A stretch of DNA of 64,000 bases from JAICMB01 sp963838885 (lineage in GTDB: Bacteria > Acidobacteriota > Terriglobia > Bryobacterales > Bryobacteraceae): assembly GCA_963838885.1 (NCBI GenBank), contig CAWITB010000060.1, positions 42,130 to 106,129 on the forward strand, read 5' to 3'. Positions 8,283-16,904 of the stretch are shown one piece after another (position 1 is the first letter of the stretch; each line of letters opens with the position of its first letter). Position numbers and translations under genes: made by a program. Below the pieces are notes generated by a model, which saw nothing but the letters and a program-made list of their open reading frames with translations, ran no database searches and was not told where the DNA came from.

Positions 8283-9317
8283 ATGAAGAAATTGTACGGC
8301 AAGTTGATAGACGACTGGGAAACACGGCTATGCCAGCGCGCCACGAACCGCGTGGTACGCGATTTTGAGTGGGGGCTGGAGTGGACGCGCCAGTGGCCCG
8401 CGGCGCGCGTCATCGCTCCGAACGGCGACGGTCCTTATGAGTATTTGCGGAAACTGAATGAGGCCGCTCTGCGGGACAGCGATGCGTTTTTCGGCTACGA
8501 GACGCCGCGCGATTTCGAGCTGCGCGATGGTCTTGTGCGCTTCAGATCTCCGGTCAAAACGCCCTATCCGGAAAACAACGTCGTACATGCGCGCTGGTTT
8601 GCGGCCAAGTCGAGCCGCAAGGCCGTTGTTGTATTGCCGCACTGGAATGCCCCTCCCATGGGCCACAACGCGCTGTGCCGGGGACTACAGCGGCTGGGAA
8701 TCTCAGCGCTGCGGATCAGCTTGCCGTACCACGATTACCGCATGCCGGCGGAATTGCAGAGAGCCGATTACGCAGTGTCGTCCAACATCGGGCGGACCGT
8801 GGACGCCGCGCGGCAGGCCGTTATCGATGTGCGCTGCTGCTTCGATTGGCTGCAAGGGCAAGGATACGACCGGCTGGGAATCGTGGGAACAAGCCTGGGA
8901 TCATGTTATGCCTATCTGGCGAGCGCGCACGATTCTAGGATTCGAGTCAACGCTTTTAATCATTGCTCAACTTATTTTGCCGATGTGGTGTGGACCGGGT
9001 TGTCGTCAAGACACATTCGCGCCGCGCTCGAGACAAATATCGACTTAGAACAATTGCGGGAGTGCTGGAGCTCTATTAGTCCGGTTAACTATCTTCAAAA
9101 GTTTGCAGCTCAGAAGAGTAAGTCTCTACTCATCTATACCACCTACGACACCACGTTTCCGCCGGAGCTATCGAGAAACGTCGTGGAAAAAATCCGGGAG
9201 CACGGCGTGGATTATAAGGTCGTCGTGCTCCCCTGCGGGCACTATACGCTAGGAGAAACGCCCTTCAAGTTCATCGACGGCTATCACCTCTGCGCGTATC
9301 TCAAGCGTACTCTCTGA
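8283..9317 (+). CDS. Alpha/beta-hydrolase family protein
   Basis: 344 residues from ATG 8283 (MKKLYGKLIDDWETRL); the frame is open from 8229 but this internal start fits better, although neither has a clear RBS. The nucleophile elbow GTSLGS (GxSxG) lies near residue 200 and a candidate catalytic His is in LPCGHYTLGE near the C-terminus. A VVVLPHWNAPPMG segment before it resembles the first strand and oxyanion loop of the fold. No signal peptide. Substrate unknown. It converges on the DUF4142 gene at 9320 with 2 nt between stops. Confidence 0.75.
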   Translation: MKKLYGKLIDDWETRLCQRATNRVVRDFEWGLEWTRQWPAARVIAPNGDGPYEYLRKLNEAALRDSDAFFGYETPRDFELRDGLVRFRSPVKTPYPENNVVHARWFAAKSSRKAVVVLPHWNAPPMGHNALCRGLQRLGISALRISLPYHDYRMPAELQRADYAVSSNIGRTVDAARQAVIDVRCCFDWLQGQGYDRLGIVGTSLGSCYAYLASAHDSRIRVNAFNHCSTYFADVVWTGLSSRHIRAALETNIDLEQLRECWSSISPVNYLQKFAAQKSKSLLIYTTYDTTFPPELSRNVVEKIREHGVDYKVVVLPCGHYTLGETPFKFIDGYHLCAYLKRTL

Positions 9318-9319
9318 AT

Positions 9320-9865
9320 CTATTTTCCGCTCGACGTAACCTGTTTGTCGGTGCTCTCGGCCATCTGTAAGTGTCCCTGCAGGACTGTCAGCGTAGTCCC
9401 GGCCCATTCCTTTAACTGCGGATCTTTGCCGTTGTTGGCCTCGCGCTGGAACTCGGCGACATCCTTTCTATGGTCGGTAACCATGTCGCGCATATAGGCT
9501 CTGTCGAACGCCGCACCGTTGAGTTTGGAAAGCCGGTCGTACGTGGCTTGATCGTGCGCGTCAAGGCCGGTCGGAAGCGTCACGTTCAACTTCCCGGCGA
9601 GGTCCTTAAGTTGATCGTTGGCCTTGCTGTGATCGTCGATCATCTTCTGCCCGAAATCCTTCACCGCTTGTAAATTTCCGTGGTCCTTGGCCAGTTCGCC
9701 CATTTTGACCTCGGCCATCCCGCCCTGCGCGGCTTTCATCATAAAGGTCCGGTCGGCGCTGCTGAGCTGCGAATTCGTCATCCTGTTGGCGCTGCCGCTC
9801 GTTTGAGCGATGGCCATGCCGCCCGCCAGCAGAGTTGATGCTAACAATGTTACATACGTACGCAT
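9320..9865 (-). CDS. DUF4142 secreted ferritin-like protein (copy 2)
   Basis: 181 residues with a signal peptide (1-20, ending AIAQ). The DUF4142 helices are clear: RTFMMKAAQGGMAEVKMGELAKDHG, FGQKMIDDHSKANDQL, FDRAYMRDMVTDHRKDVAEF and a final helix ending in TDKQVTSSGK. AGGA lies 5 nt before the ATG. It is a paralogue of 7600-8163 and is divergent from the FNT channel gene, with 54 nt between the starts. Confidence 0.88.
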   Translation of the reverse strand: MRTYVTLLASTLLAGGMAIAQTSGSANRMTNSQLSSADRTFMMKAAQGGMAEVKMGELAKDHGNLQAVKDFGQKMIDDHSKANDQLKDLAGKLNVTLPTGLDAHDQATYDRLSKLNGAAFDRAYMRDMVTDHRKDVAEFQREANNGKDPQLKEWAGTTLTVLQGHLQMAESTDKQVTSSGK

Positions 9866-9919
9866 TTGTCCTGATCTCCCTCAAAAATTAGATTCGGATA
9901 CGATGCCTTAGTTTCAGCC

Positions 9920-10774
9920 GTGGCGTCTCCTGTACTGATGGAAACAGATACTAAGGAAAATACGCCATCTAATGCGCCGGAAATAGACGAGAGCCAAGAA
10001 AAGGAAATCGAGCAAAGGATCGCGGTCTCGGCTCCCGTGGTGCATGAAGCCGTGCGGCACGAGGGGGAGGCGGAGTTGAAGCGCCCTACCTCGGCGCTGG
10101 CATGGTCCGGATTGGCTGCTGGATTATCGATGGGATTCTCCTTTGTCGCCGAGGCCTTGATCCGGTCGCACTTGCCCGATCAACCGTGGCGTCCGTTGTT
10201 GTCCAAGATAGGCTATCCGCTGGGCTTTATTTTAGTGATTATCGGCCGCCAACAGCTCTTTACCGAAAACACGCTGACCGTGGTACTGCCGTTACTGGTG
10301 CGGCGCGATCGGGGAACATTCGCCCAGGTGGCGCGCGTGTGGATCGCAGTGCTGGTCAGTAATCTTGTAGGCGCGCATCTGTTTTCTTGGACGGTCGGGA
10401 ATACTGCCATGTTCGAGCCGCGCGTACGCCATGCTTTCGAGGAGATCGCGCGCGAATCGGCCGGCATGGGATTTGGAACGGTTTTGCTGCGCTCCATCTT
10501 CGCGGGCTGGCTGATCGCCATAGTGGTGTGGCTGCTGGCGGCCGCCGATGCCCGCAGGATCGCAATCATCGCGATCCCAACATACATTGTTGGACTGGGC
10601 GGTTTCGCGCACGTCATTGTAGGTTCGATAGAGGTGCTTTTCCTGGTTATGACCGGAAGCATGGCCTGGGCGAACTATTTCGCCGGTTACATGATTCCGT
10701 CCCTGATTGGAAATGTGATTGGCGGCGTGGCGTTGGTCGCGGCCTTGAATTATAAACAGTCGGTGGCAAGGTGA
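9920..10774 (+). CDS. Formate/nitrite transporter family protein, YfdC-like
   Basis: 284-residue inner-membrane channel. A hydrophilic, Glu-rich N-terminus (1-60) precedes six membrane segments of the FNT fold; FTENTLT (about 115) and GLGGFAHVIVGSIE (about 226) match conserved FNT positions. The long N-terminus and these motifs resemble the YfdC branch rather than classical FocA/NirC. Start GTG 9920 is uncertain; ATG 9938 is a possible shorter start. The mechanosensitive channel gene follows after 3 nt, so the two are probably co-transcribed. Confidence 0.85.
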   Translation: MASPVLMETDTKENTPSNAPEIDESQEKEIEQRIAVSAPVVHEAVRHEGEAELKRPTSALAWSGLAAGLSMGFSFVAEALIRSHLPDQPWRPLLSKIGYPLGFILVIIGRQQLFTENTLTVVLPLLVRRDRGTFAQVARVWIAVLVSNLVGAHLFSWTVGNTAMFEPRVRHAFEEIARESAGMGFGTVLLRSIFAGWLIAIVVWLLAAADARRIAIIAIPTYIVGLGGFAHVIVGSIEVLFLVMTGSMAWANYFAGYMIPSLIGNVIGGVALVAALNYKQSVAR

Positions 10775-10777
10775 GGC

Positions 10778-11803
10778 ATGGTTAGCCTATTTGGAGTGAG
10801 GCTGGTCGGGGTGACGGCGGAGAACGGGCGGAAGCTGCTGCTGACGCTGATCTTCATCGCCGTCCTATATCTGTTGCGGACCGTTCTGCGCGTCGTTTCG
10901 CGCGCGATCTTCAAGTACGGACGCGAGAGCAAGCGTGTCGATTTCTGGGTGCGGCAGGGGATCAGCCTCGCGATGGCGATTCTGATCGTCGTCGGCTTGC
11001 TTTCGATCTGGTTCAACAATCCGGCGCGATTGGGAACGGCCTTCGGTTTCGTGACGGCGGGCTTGGCGTTCGCGCTCCAGAAGGTGGTCACGGCGGTGGC
11101 GGCGTACTTCGTCATTCTTCGCGGCAAGACTTTTAACGTCGGCGACCGCATTCAGATGGCGGGGGTCCGAGGAGATGTTGTGGCGCTGGGGTTCATTCTC
11201 ACCACCATCATGGAAATGGGCGAGCCGCCGGGCGAGCAAGGCGATCCGCCCTCCATGTGGGTACGCGCGCGCCAGTACACCGGGCGCATCGTGACGATCA
11301 CGAACGACAAGATCTTCGACGAGCCGGTATATAACTACTCGCGCGAGTTCCCCTTCCTGTGGGAAGAGATGAATGTACCGATCTCCTACAAAGACGACCG
11401 TCGGAAAGCGGAGCAGATTTTACTCGCGGCCGTTGCGAAACACACGGAAAAGATCCAGGAACTGGGCGAAGACGTGCTCAAACAACTCGAACAACGTTAT
11501 TTCATGCGCCGCTCGGAACTGGACCCACGCGTCTACTGGCGCCTCACGGACAATTGGATCGAGATGTCCGTGCGGTTTCTCGTGCGCCCCTACGGCATTC
11601 GCGACCTGAAGGACAAAATCAGCCGCGAGATCATCGACCAATTAGACGCGGCCAAGATCGGCATCGCGTCGGGCACCTACGAGGTAGTGGGCATGCCGCC
11701 CATGCAGGTCCACATGTACCCGCCCGACGGGAACGGTCAAGCCGGCGCGCCATTACAGGGTGACAATCTTGCCGCGCCCGCCCAGAAAGTACACCGCCAA
11801 TAA
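10778..11803 (+). CDS. MscS-family mechanosensitive ion channel
   Basis: 341 residues, with about three membrane helices in the first 120 residues. The pore-lining helix and beta domain are recognisable (GTAFGFVTAGLAFALQKVV, then GKTFNVGDRIQMAGVRGDVVALGF). The C-terminal cytoplasmic part (about 190-320) is helical and charged, ending in a Pro-rich tail. AGGTGAGG in the preceding stop region serves as the RBS. Likely releases solutes on hypo-osmotic shock. The 3' end overlaps the convergent MFS gene by 51 nt. Confidence 0.88.
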   Translation: MVSLFGVRLVGVTAENGRKLLLTLIFIAVLYLLRTVLRVVSRAIFKYGRESKRVDFWVRQGISLAMAILIVVGLLSIWFNNPARLGTAFGFVTAGLAFALQKVVTAVAAYFVILRGKTFNVGDRIQMAGVRGDVVALGFILTTIMEMGEPPGEQGDPPSMWVRARQYTGRIVTITNDKIFDEPVYNYSREFPFLWEEMNVPISYKDDRRKAEQILLAAVAKHTEKIQELGEDVLKQLEQRYFMRRSELDPRVYWRLTDNWIEMSVRFLVRPYGIRDLKDKISREIIDQLDAAKIGIASGTYEVVGMPPMQVHMYPPDGNGQAGAPLQGDNLAAPAQKVHRQ

Positions 11804-13048
11804 AGCGAGCAATGCGCCATCCCAGGCAAGCACCACGGGAGCCGTGAAACGCGGAATCAACGAGCCGACGATGAGACTTCCGACCGGCATGCCGCCGCGG
11901 AATGCTACGTTATAGACGCTCATGACGCGTCCGCGCATGTTATTGGAGGTGATCAACTGCACCAGCGAGCTGACGGTCGCCATAGCGGCGATCATGGCGG
12001 CCCCGGCGACGAAGATCGCGATGCAACTGAGCGTGACGGAGCGGGAGAGCGCGAAACAGGACATCAGGATGCCCATCAAAAGCAGCATCAGGAGCGCGCC
12101 CCGCCCCTGGCGCTTGAAGCGGCCCAGGTAGGCGACGATGAGGGCGCCGCAGACGGCTCCCCCGCCTGAACAGCACAGGAACAGCGTGTAGAGATCGGCG
12201 CTCCCCTTGAACACGTTGCGCGCGAAGACGGGCAGGAACACGATTAATGGGATGCCCAAGACGGTCATGGAGAAGGCGAGGACGATGAGCGCCGTCATGG
12301 CGTTCTGTCCGCGTATGAATCCGATTCCTTGGCGCAGGCTGGTGGCGATCGATTCGCCCGTTCGAGCCGGTTGGAAACGGGTGTGGATGAGGAGCAGGGA
12401 GATAATAACCGCGACAAAGGAAATGCCGTTCAGACCGAAGCACCACGCTGCGCCCAGGGTGGTCAGCGCAATACCGCCAAGCATGGGACCGATGACGCGG
12501 GCGAGATTGAATTGGATGGAATTTAGCGCGATGGCGTTGGGCAGGTCTTCGGTTTTGACAAGACTCGGGATGAGCGCTGAGTACGCCGGGCCCCCGAACG
12601 ATTGGGCGAATCCGGTAAAGAAGGAAAGCATCAGGATATGCCAGATGTGGACCGTCCCGGTGGCAAACAGCGCCGTCAGGATGAAGGCGCAGCTCATCTG
12701 AATGACCTGGGACAGCAGCAACATATTGCGGCGCTCGCGGCGGTCGGCGACGACGCCGCCGATCAGGGAAAACAGGACTATCGGGATTTGGCCGAGGAAA
12801 GCATCGAGCCCGAGATAGAAGGCCGATTTGGAAAGCTCGAACACAAGCCAGGCTTGCGCCAGGCTCTGCATCCAGGTACCGATGCTGGAGGTGCAAGCGC
12901 CCAGCCACATGACGCGGAAGTCGCGATATTCGAAGGCCTTGAAAACGCGCCGAAGCACCCCTGTCCGGGGCTCTGGTCTACCTTGGCCCGGTCCGCCGGG
13001 ATCAGGGGAGGGGTTGCTCGCGTTTGATGAGATGGAGGATGTTGCCAT
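11753..13048 (-). CDS. MFS exporter, EntS/MFS_3-like
   Basis: 431-residue major facilitator with 12 predicted membrane helices. The MFS_3 entry segment (FRVMWLGACTSSIGTWMQ) and the loop motif GGVVADRRERR between helices 2 and 3 are clear. The family exports siderophores, drugs or metabolites; substrate unknown. The ATG at 13048 lies inside the VOC gene (47-nt overlap) and has a low-complexity Ser/Pro/Gly head; GTG 12958 would remove that head and is a reasonable alternative start. Overlaps the convergent mscS-like gene at its 3' end. Confidence 0.85.
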   Translation of the reverse strand: MATSSISSNASNPSPDPGGPGQGRPEPRTGVLRRVFKAFEYRDFRVMWLGACTSSIGTWMQSLAQAWLVFELSKSAFYLGLDAFLGQIPIVLFSLIGGVVADRRERRNMLLLSQVIQMSCAFILTALFATGTVHIWHILMLSFFTGFAQSFGGPAYSALIPSLVKTEDLPNAIALNSIQFNLARVIGPMLGGIALTTLGAAWCFGLNGISFVAVIISLLLIHTRFQPARTGESIATSLRQGIGFIRGQNAMTALIVLAFSMTVLGIPLIVFLPVFARNVFKGSADLYTLFLCCSGGGAVCGALIVAYLGRFKRQGRGALLMLLLMGILMSCFALSRSVTLSCIAIFVAGAAMIAAMATVSSLVQLITSNNMRGRVMSVYNVAFRGGMPVGSLIVGSLIPRFTAPVVLAWDGALLALLAVYFLGGRGKIVTL

Positions 13049-13376
13049 CGCCGTCGCTGAAAAAGACGAGCCGGTTGCCCTGATTGAGGTAAGGTTCGGT
13101 CAGGAAGTGAACTCCCTGCGCGCGTAATTGTTCGTGAGCGGCATCGAAATCGGCGACGGAAACGGCCAAGTGGCGAATGCCGGGGTCCTTCAGATTTTGC
13201 GCCGGCCGCTCGCCTTCCGAAGGAATGATCTCAAGCATGGCGCCATCGGGCGCGCGAACGAAATAATTGCCGCCGTACTCGTAGTTGATCCGGAAGCCGA
13301 GGTGCTGCACATACCACTGCGCGAGCCGCGCCGGGTCGGGCGACGCGATGGCGGTGTGTTCGAGTCCGGTGAACAT
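13002..13376 (-). CDS. VOC-family (glyoxalase/bleomycin-resistance-fold) protein
   Basis: 124-residue protein with paired beta-alpha-beta-beta-beta modules: FTGLEHTAIASPDPARLAQWY at the start and IRHLAVSVADFDAAHEQLR at the second module. Candidate metal ligands are His (EHTAIA), Glu (MLEIIP), His (RHLAVS) and a late acidic/His region (DGNILHLI). Reaction unknown. There is no Shine-Dalgarno, but TACAAT lies 15 nt upstream, so the mRNA may be nearly leaderless. Its 3' end overlaps the MFS gene start. Confidence 0.85.
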   Translation of the reverse strand: MFTGLEHTAIASPDPARLAQWYVQHLGFRINYEYGGNYFVRAPDGAMLEIIPSEGERPAQNLKDPGIRHLAVSVADFDAAHEQLRAQGVHFLTEPYLNQGNRLVFFSDGDGNILHLIKREQPLP

Positions 13377-13399
13377 GCGGGTATCGAGGCGATTGTAGC

Positions 13400-13588
13400 A
13401 TCGCGTGGGAGATGTTCAATTGACGAATCACCGCGAGAAACGTTTGCTCGTCTATTCCGGCGCACAACACAGTCGTCATCGATACCATCGCGCCCCGCGC
13501 CGCCCAGCTCCGGCAGCGCTAACGTATAATTCGTTATCGGCAGCCCAGTAGCCATTTGACCGACGAGCTCGTCGACCGGGCGCGGCAT
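13400..13588 (-). pseudogene. Possible remnant of an AMP-binding acyl-CoA ligase
   Basis: This lies in a 369-nt stretch (13377-13745) without an intact gene. In two overlapping minus frames it reads QMATGLPITNYTLALPE and then TTVLCAGIDEQTFLAVIRQLN. These resemble, in the right order, the SGTTGLPKGVMLTH phosphate loop and the later MPRFD..FL..I..Y segment of 4-coumarate:CoA ligase-like enzymes, with the intervening ~30 residues missing and a frame change. The match is by eye and weak. The rest of 13589-13745 shows nothing recognisable. Confidence 0.25.
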
Positions 13589-13745
13589 ATTCCGTGTAGA
13601 TCATTCGCTTGTTCCCGGACAGATACGGCGCTGGCGCCGTGACCGTGCCAATTACGGGTAGTGGGTGAGTTTGGAAATCTGAGTCAGCTTCGGCGATCTA
13701 GCGCATTTGACAATCCCTCGGCCCATGAACCCTCGCGACTAGCCG

Positions 13746-14615
13746 ATGACCATCCCCGAACAACTCACAGCAAACTGCCGCAAGGTCCCCGAACGGGAAC
13801 TATGGCTCAACGGCTTGCCGGCGATGTTGGAAGAATTGACGGACCGCTGGTCGCTGCGCGTTGGTCCACCGTTTGATCACGTCAACGTATCATGCTCCTG
13901 GGTCGCCACCGCTATTCGCGCCGATGGAAGGCCGGCCGTTCTGAAGCTGGGAATGCCTCATATGGAAGGCGCACACGAAATTCAAGGACTGCGCTTCTGG
14001 AACGGCAATCCGACGGTGCAGCTGCTTGATGCAGACGATGACCTTGGCGCGATGCTGCTGGAGCGCTGTCAACCCGGGTACATGCTTCGTTCGGAGCCGG
14101 AGGGCAAACAGGATGTCGTGATCGCAACGCTGCTGAAGCGCCTTTGGAGAAAGCCTGCATCGCCGAACGGTCTACGCGGTTTTCGGCGCCTGTCAGAGAT
14201 GCTGAAGAAGTGGCGCCGCGAGACGCTGTCTCAGATTGAACATTGGCCCGATGCCGGGTTGGTGAGCGAAGGATTACGGCTCTTGCAGGCGCTCGCGAAG
14301 CCGTTGCCTACCGATACCCTACTCGCCACCGATCTTCACGCCGGAAATGTCCTTCGCTCCGAGCGGGAGCCTTGGTTGGTGATCGACCCAAAGCCATTCA
14401 TTGGTGATGCGACTTATGACCTGGTTCAGCATCTCCACAATTGCGAAGCGCGGCTTCACGCGGATCCAATTGGCATGGTCCGGCGTCTAGCCGATCTTGC
14501 CGAGGTCGACGAGGAGCGCCTGGGGCTTTGGACCTTTGCCCGTGCAGCCGCCGATCCGCGGGCGGATTGGGGCAATCCGTTATGGATAGACATAGCCACG
14601 GCATTGGCTCCCTGA
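13746..14615 (+). CDS. Aminoglycoside/streptomycin 6-phosphotransferase-like kinase
   Basis: 289 residues resembling the APH(6)/hydroxyurea phosphotransferase family. The N-lobe has RPAVLKLGMPH (ATP-binding Lys) and HEIQGLRFWNGN; the C-lobe has the catalytic loop TDLHAGNVL (about 199-207) and the metal-binding IDPKPFIGDATYDL (about 217-230). Family members phosphorylate streptomycin or related small molecules, but many chromosomal homologues are not known to confer resistance, so the substrate is uncertain. It stands alone with no mobile-element signature. Confidence 0.8.
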   Translation: MTIPEQLTANCRKVPERELWLNGLPAMLEELTDRWSLRVGPPFDHVNVSCSWVATAIRADGRPAVLKLGMPHMEGAHEIQGLRFWNGNPTVQLLDADDDLGAMLLERCQPGYMLRSEPEGKQDVVIATLLKRLWRKPASPNGLRGFRRLSEMLKKWRRETLSQIEHWPDAGLVSEGLRLLQALAKPLPTDTLLATDLHAGNVLRSEREPWLVIDPKPFIGDATYDLVQHLHNCEARLHADPIGMVRRLADLAEVDEERLGLWTFARAAADPRADWGNPLWIDIATALAP

Positions 14616-14875
14616 TTTGCGCTCGCCGACCAGTCGAGGTGTTCGTCTGCCTGTGTAAACTGATCGCTACTTAACTACGATCGTGCCGGCGAGATTTGCC
14701 GGGCGTCCGGCGCGGGCGGCGGCATTCCCGGGGGCTACTAATCGAGTGGAACCCCGACGAGGAACGGTGTCCGTCGCGTTGGATCCCAACGGAGGAGCAA
14801 CTGCTGTTGGCTCTTGGCCAGAGATGCGCCGTGAGGAAGCGACCTTCGAGGACGAGTATCCGCGCGTAGAGCGCT

Positions 14876-16252
14876 TCAGCTCCAGCGCCCCGCGAGCGGC
14901 CCGCCCGCGATCGAGCGGAAGCCTCCTACGCGCACGCGGTCGCTTCCTTTTATCGAGAGCAGTGGGATCAGTCCGCGCTCGATCAAACCCTGCGCCTCCG
15001 ACTCCGTCATGAGCACTTCGGCGCAGGGCTGCAGCACGGTTTCCCCGTCTTTTTTGTAAGAGTGCGCCGGCAGGTCCTCGATGTCGAGCGAGTCGCCCGG
15101 CCGCATCTCCCAACCCGAGGCGCTGAACGCCTCAGCCATAAGATAAGCGCACGCGAACGCCGGATTGCCCCACACATAATCGCCGTGTTTCGGCTCGCCG
15201 GATATTTCTTCGAACGGAAACGCATCCGTGCCGTTGGTTTCTTTCCCGTATGGCAGACGGAGTAGAAAACGAGGCATCGCGAGGCCGATGCAGGCTGCCT
15301 CCGGAATCGCTTGCAACTGTTTCCATGCCGCGAGCTCCTTGCCATCGCCCAACAAGGCCGCGTCCGCGCTCGCAATTACCGGGCAGCCGGCCGCGGCGGC
15401 GAGCAAGGCGATGCGCCCGAGCAGTTCGACATCCTCGTCCCGCGGTCCGAACCCATAATTTGCCGCCACCATCGCCCAGGGCTCCCCGCCCGGCGTTCCC
15501 ACCGTCTCTTCGACCAGCACCCGATATATAGCCGTGCGCCGCAAATCGTCGGACGGAAGCAGATCCCCTGCAAGCGTCCTCTTTGGCAAATGCATGACGT
15601 AGATTTTCAGGCTGCTATTCGTATCGGCGCGCCGCACCAGAAAATCCAGCCCGCGCCAGGCTGCTTCGAGGGCCTGGAAACGCGGCTCGCGCAGTACGGC
15701 GCGCATCTGTTCCGTAATCGCGCCTTCCACCTGCGCGAGCATGTCCGCCTGCTTCGGATCGGGACCGGGCGCCAAATGCGGCGCAACGATGGAATGCAGA
15801 TATTTTCGGAATGGATCGACCATCCGCGCCGCAGCCGGGGCCGCGCCCGTTTCCGACGATTCGACGATCTGATCCAGAAGGCCGCCCGAACTGAGAACGC
15901 TGGATGTCAACTCCGGCTCGTTCTCGGGCTGCCGCTCTTCGGCCCCTCGCAATAATTCCGCGGCGCTGTGGCGAAATGCTTCAGGCTGCCCAACGTGCGT
16001 GCGCAAATCGCGTAAAACACGAAATATACGACTCGATTCGAACAAACGATCGGGATGAAAATCTTCCAGTTCGCTGAAGCGAAGATCTTCTCCGCCTGTT
16101 GCCGCCAGGCGCACGTCCATGCGCTTCATGACGCCGTCAAATTTATCGCGATCTATTTCCAGCGGGCGCGATGCAGCCGCGGCGGTCGCGCCAAAATCGC
16201 CCAGGACCAGTATGCGAAAGGGCGTCTCAGAATCGGGGCGCGGAAAGGGCAT
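14876..16252 (-). CDS. Orphan type VI secretion sheath-like protein (TssB-TssC-like, single chain)
   Basis: 458 residues. The first ~120 resemble TssB/VipA (FRILVLGDFG, IDRDKFDGVMKRM, LEDFHPDRLFE); the rest resembles the core of TssC/VipB (EPRFQALEAAWRGLDFLVRRA, YGFGPRDEDVELLGRIALLAAAAGCPVIASA, VWGNPAFACAYLMAEAF). The C-terminus stops at VGGFRSIAGGPLAGRW, without the last domain of canonical TssC. Sheath subunits form the contractile cylinder. No TssA, TssE, Hcp, VgrG, TssJLM or ClpV gene is in the window. GGAG lies just before the ATG. The 260 nt downstream (14616-14875) hold no convincing gene. Confidence 0.8.
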   Translation of the reverse strand: MPFPRPDSETPFRILVLGDFGATAAAASRPLEIDRDKFDGVMKRMDVRLAATGGEDLRFSELEDFHPDRLFESSRIFRVLRDLRTHVGQPEAFRHSAAELLRGAEERQPENEPELTSSVLSSGGLLDQIVESSETGAAPAAARMVDPFRKYLHSIVAPHLAPGPDPKQADMLAQVEGAITEQMRAVLREPRFQALEAAWRGLDFLVRRADTNSSLKIYVMHLPKRTLAGDLLPSDDLRRTAIYRVLVEETVGTPGGEPWAMVAANYGFGPRDEDVELLGRIALLAAAAGCPVIASADAALLGDGKELAAWKQLQAIPEAACIGLAMPRFLLRLPYGKETNGTDAFPFEEISGEPKHGDYVWGNPAFACAYLMAEAFSASGWEMRPGDSLDIEDLPAHSYKKDGETVLQPCAEVLMTESEAQGLIERGLIPLLSIKGSDRVRVGGFRSIAGGPLAGRWS

Positions 16253-16278
16253 TGCTCCATTGTGCTACCCGCGGCTGC

Positions 16279-16857
16279 TCACTTCAACTCGTTCTGAACG
16301 CGTTGAACCTCCTGCTCGTGCTTCTTTAGCATCGGAATATAGCGGGAAGCCCATTTCTTAATATCGGAGTCGGAGCCCTGTTGAACCTCGGTTTCAAACC
16401 GCGTGATATCGTCCTGATAGCGCTTCAGCATCTGCGCCGCGAAAAAACGATCGACGCCAGCCGCATTCATGCTCTGGAGACGCGCATACTCGGCTTGGTC
16501 CGCGTTGTTCAGGTTATCCGATATCGCTATGCGCTTTTTGTCGCCCAAGCGATGGATATCGACGCCGAACTGATTCTCCTCAAACGCGAGCTTATGAGCG
16601 ACGTTTCGAACGGCGCTATTGCCGTGATCTTTAGCCCACTCCGTTACCGCGGCTAGGAAAGCGTGGTCTTCGGCGGCCTGCCGCAGAAAATCTCCATCGG
16701 AGGTGAACTGCGCGGGGTTCTTCATGGCCGGCGGCAACGCGTCGGTCGCCGTGGCATCCTGACGGGCTTTGGGATTCGAGTAACGGTCCCGCTGCGCGGA
16801 AACCGTTAACGCCAGGGCGGCGGGGAGGAGAAACAAGAGGACGCGATTCGGTCGCAT
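16279..16857 (-). CDS. DUF4142 secreted protein (copy 3)
   Basis: 192 residues from ATG 16857, with TGGAGG 7 nt upstream; the longer frame to 16995 runs into the neighbouring gene and is not credible. A signal peptide (1-20, ending TVSAQ) is followed by a Pro-rich linker and DUF4142-type helices (FLRQAAEDHAFLAAVTEWAKDHG, KLAFEENQFGVDIHRL, VDRFFAAQMLKRYQDDITRFETEV). It is more divergent than the other two copies. It lies 26 nt from the sheath-like gene on the same strand, but the pairing may be accidental. Confidence 0.78.
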   Translation of the reverse strand: MRPNRVLLFLLPAALALTVSAQRDRYSNPKARQDATATDALPPAMKNPAQFTSDGDFLRQAAEDHAFLAAVTEWAKDHGNSAVRNVAHKLAFEENQFGVDIHRLGDKKRIAISDNLNNADQAEYARLQSMNAAGVDRFFAAQMLKRYQDDITRFETEVQQGSDSDIKKWASRYIPMLKKHEQEVQRVQNELK

Positions 16858-16904
16858 GAGAGGCCTCCAGAAACTAGACCCGTCGCGCGTGGTTTCGTTA
16901 CGGG

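Noticed and set aside
13746..14615. Mobile antibiotic-resistance cassette
   Set aside because: The kinase-like gene has no flanking inverted repeats, integrase or composition change, so a chromosomal housekeeping kinase is at least as likely.
15311..15955. 214-residue plus-strand frame
   Set aside because: Antisense to the sheath-like gene with no RBS or recognisable motif.
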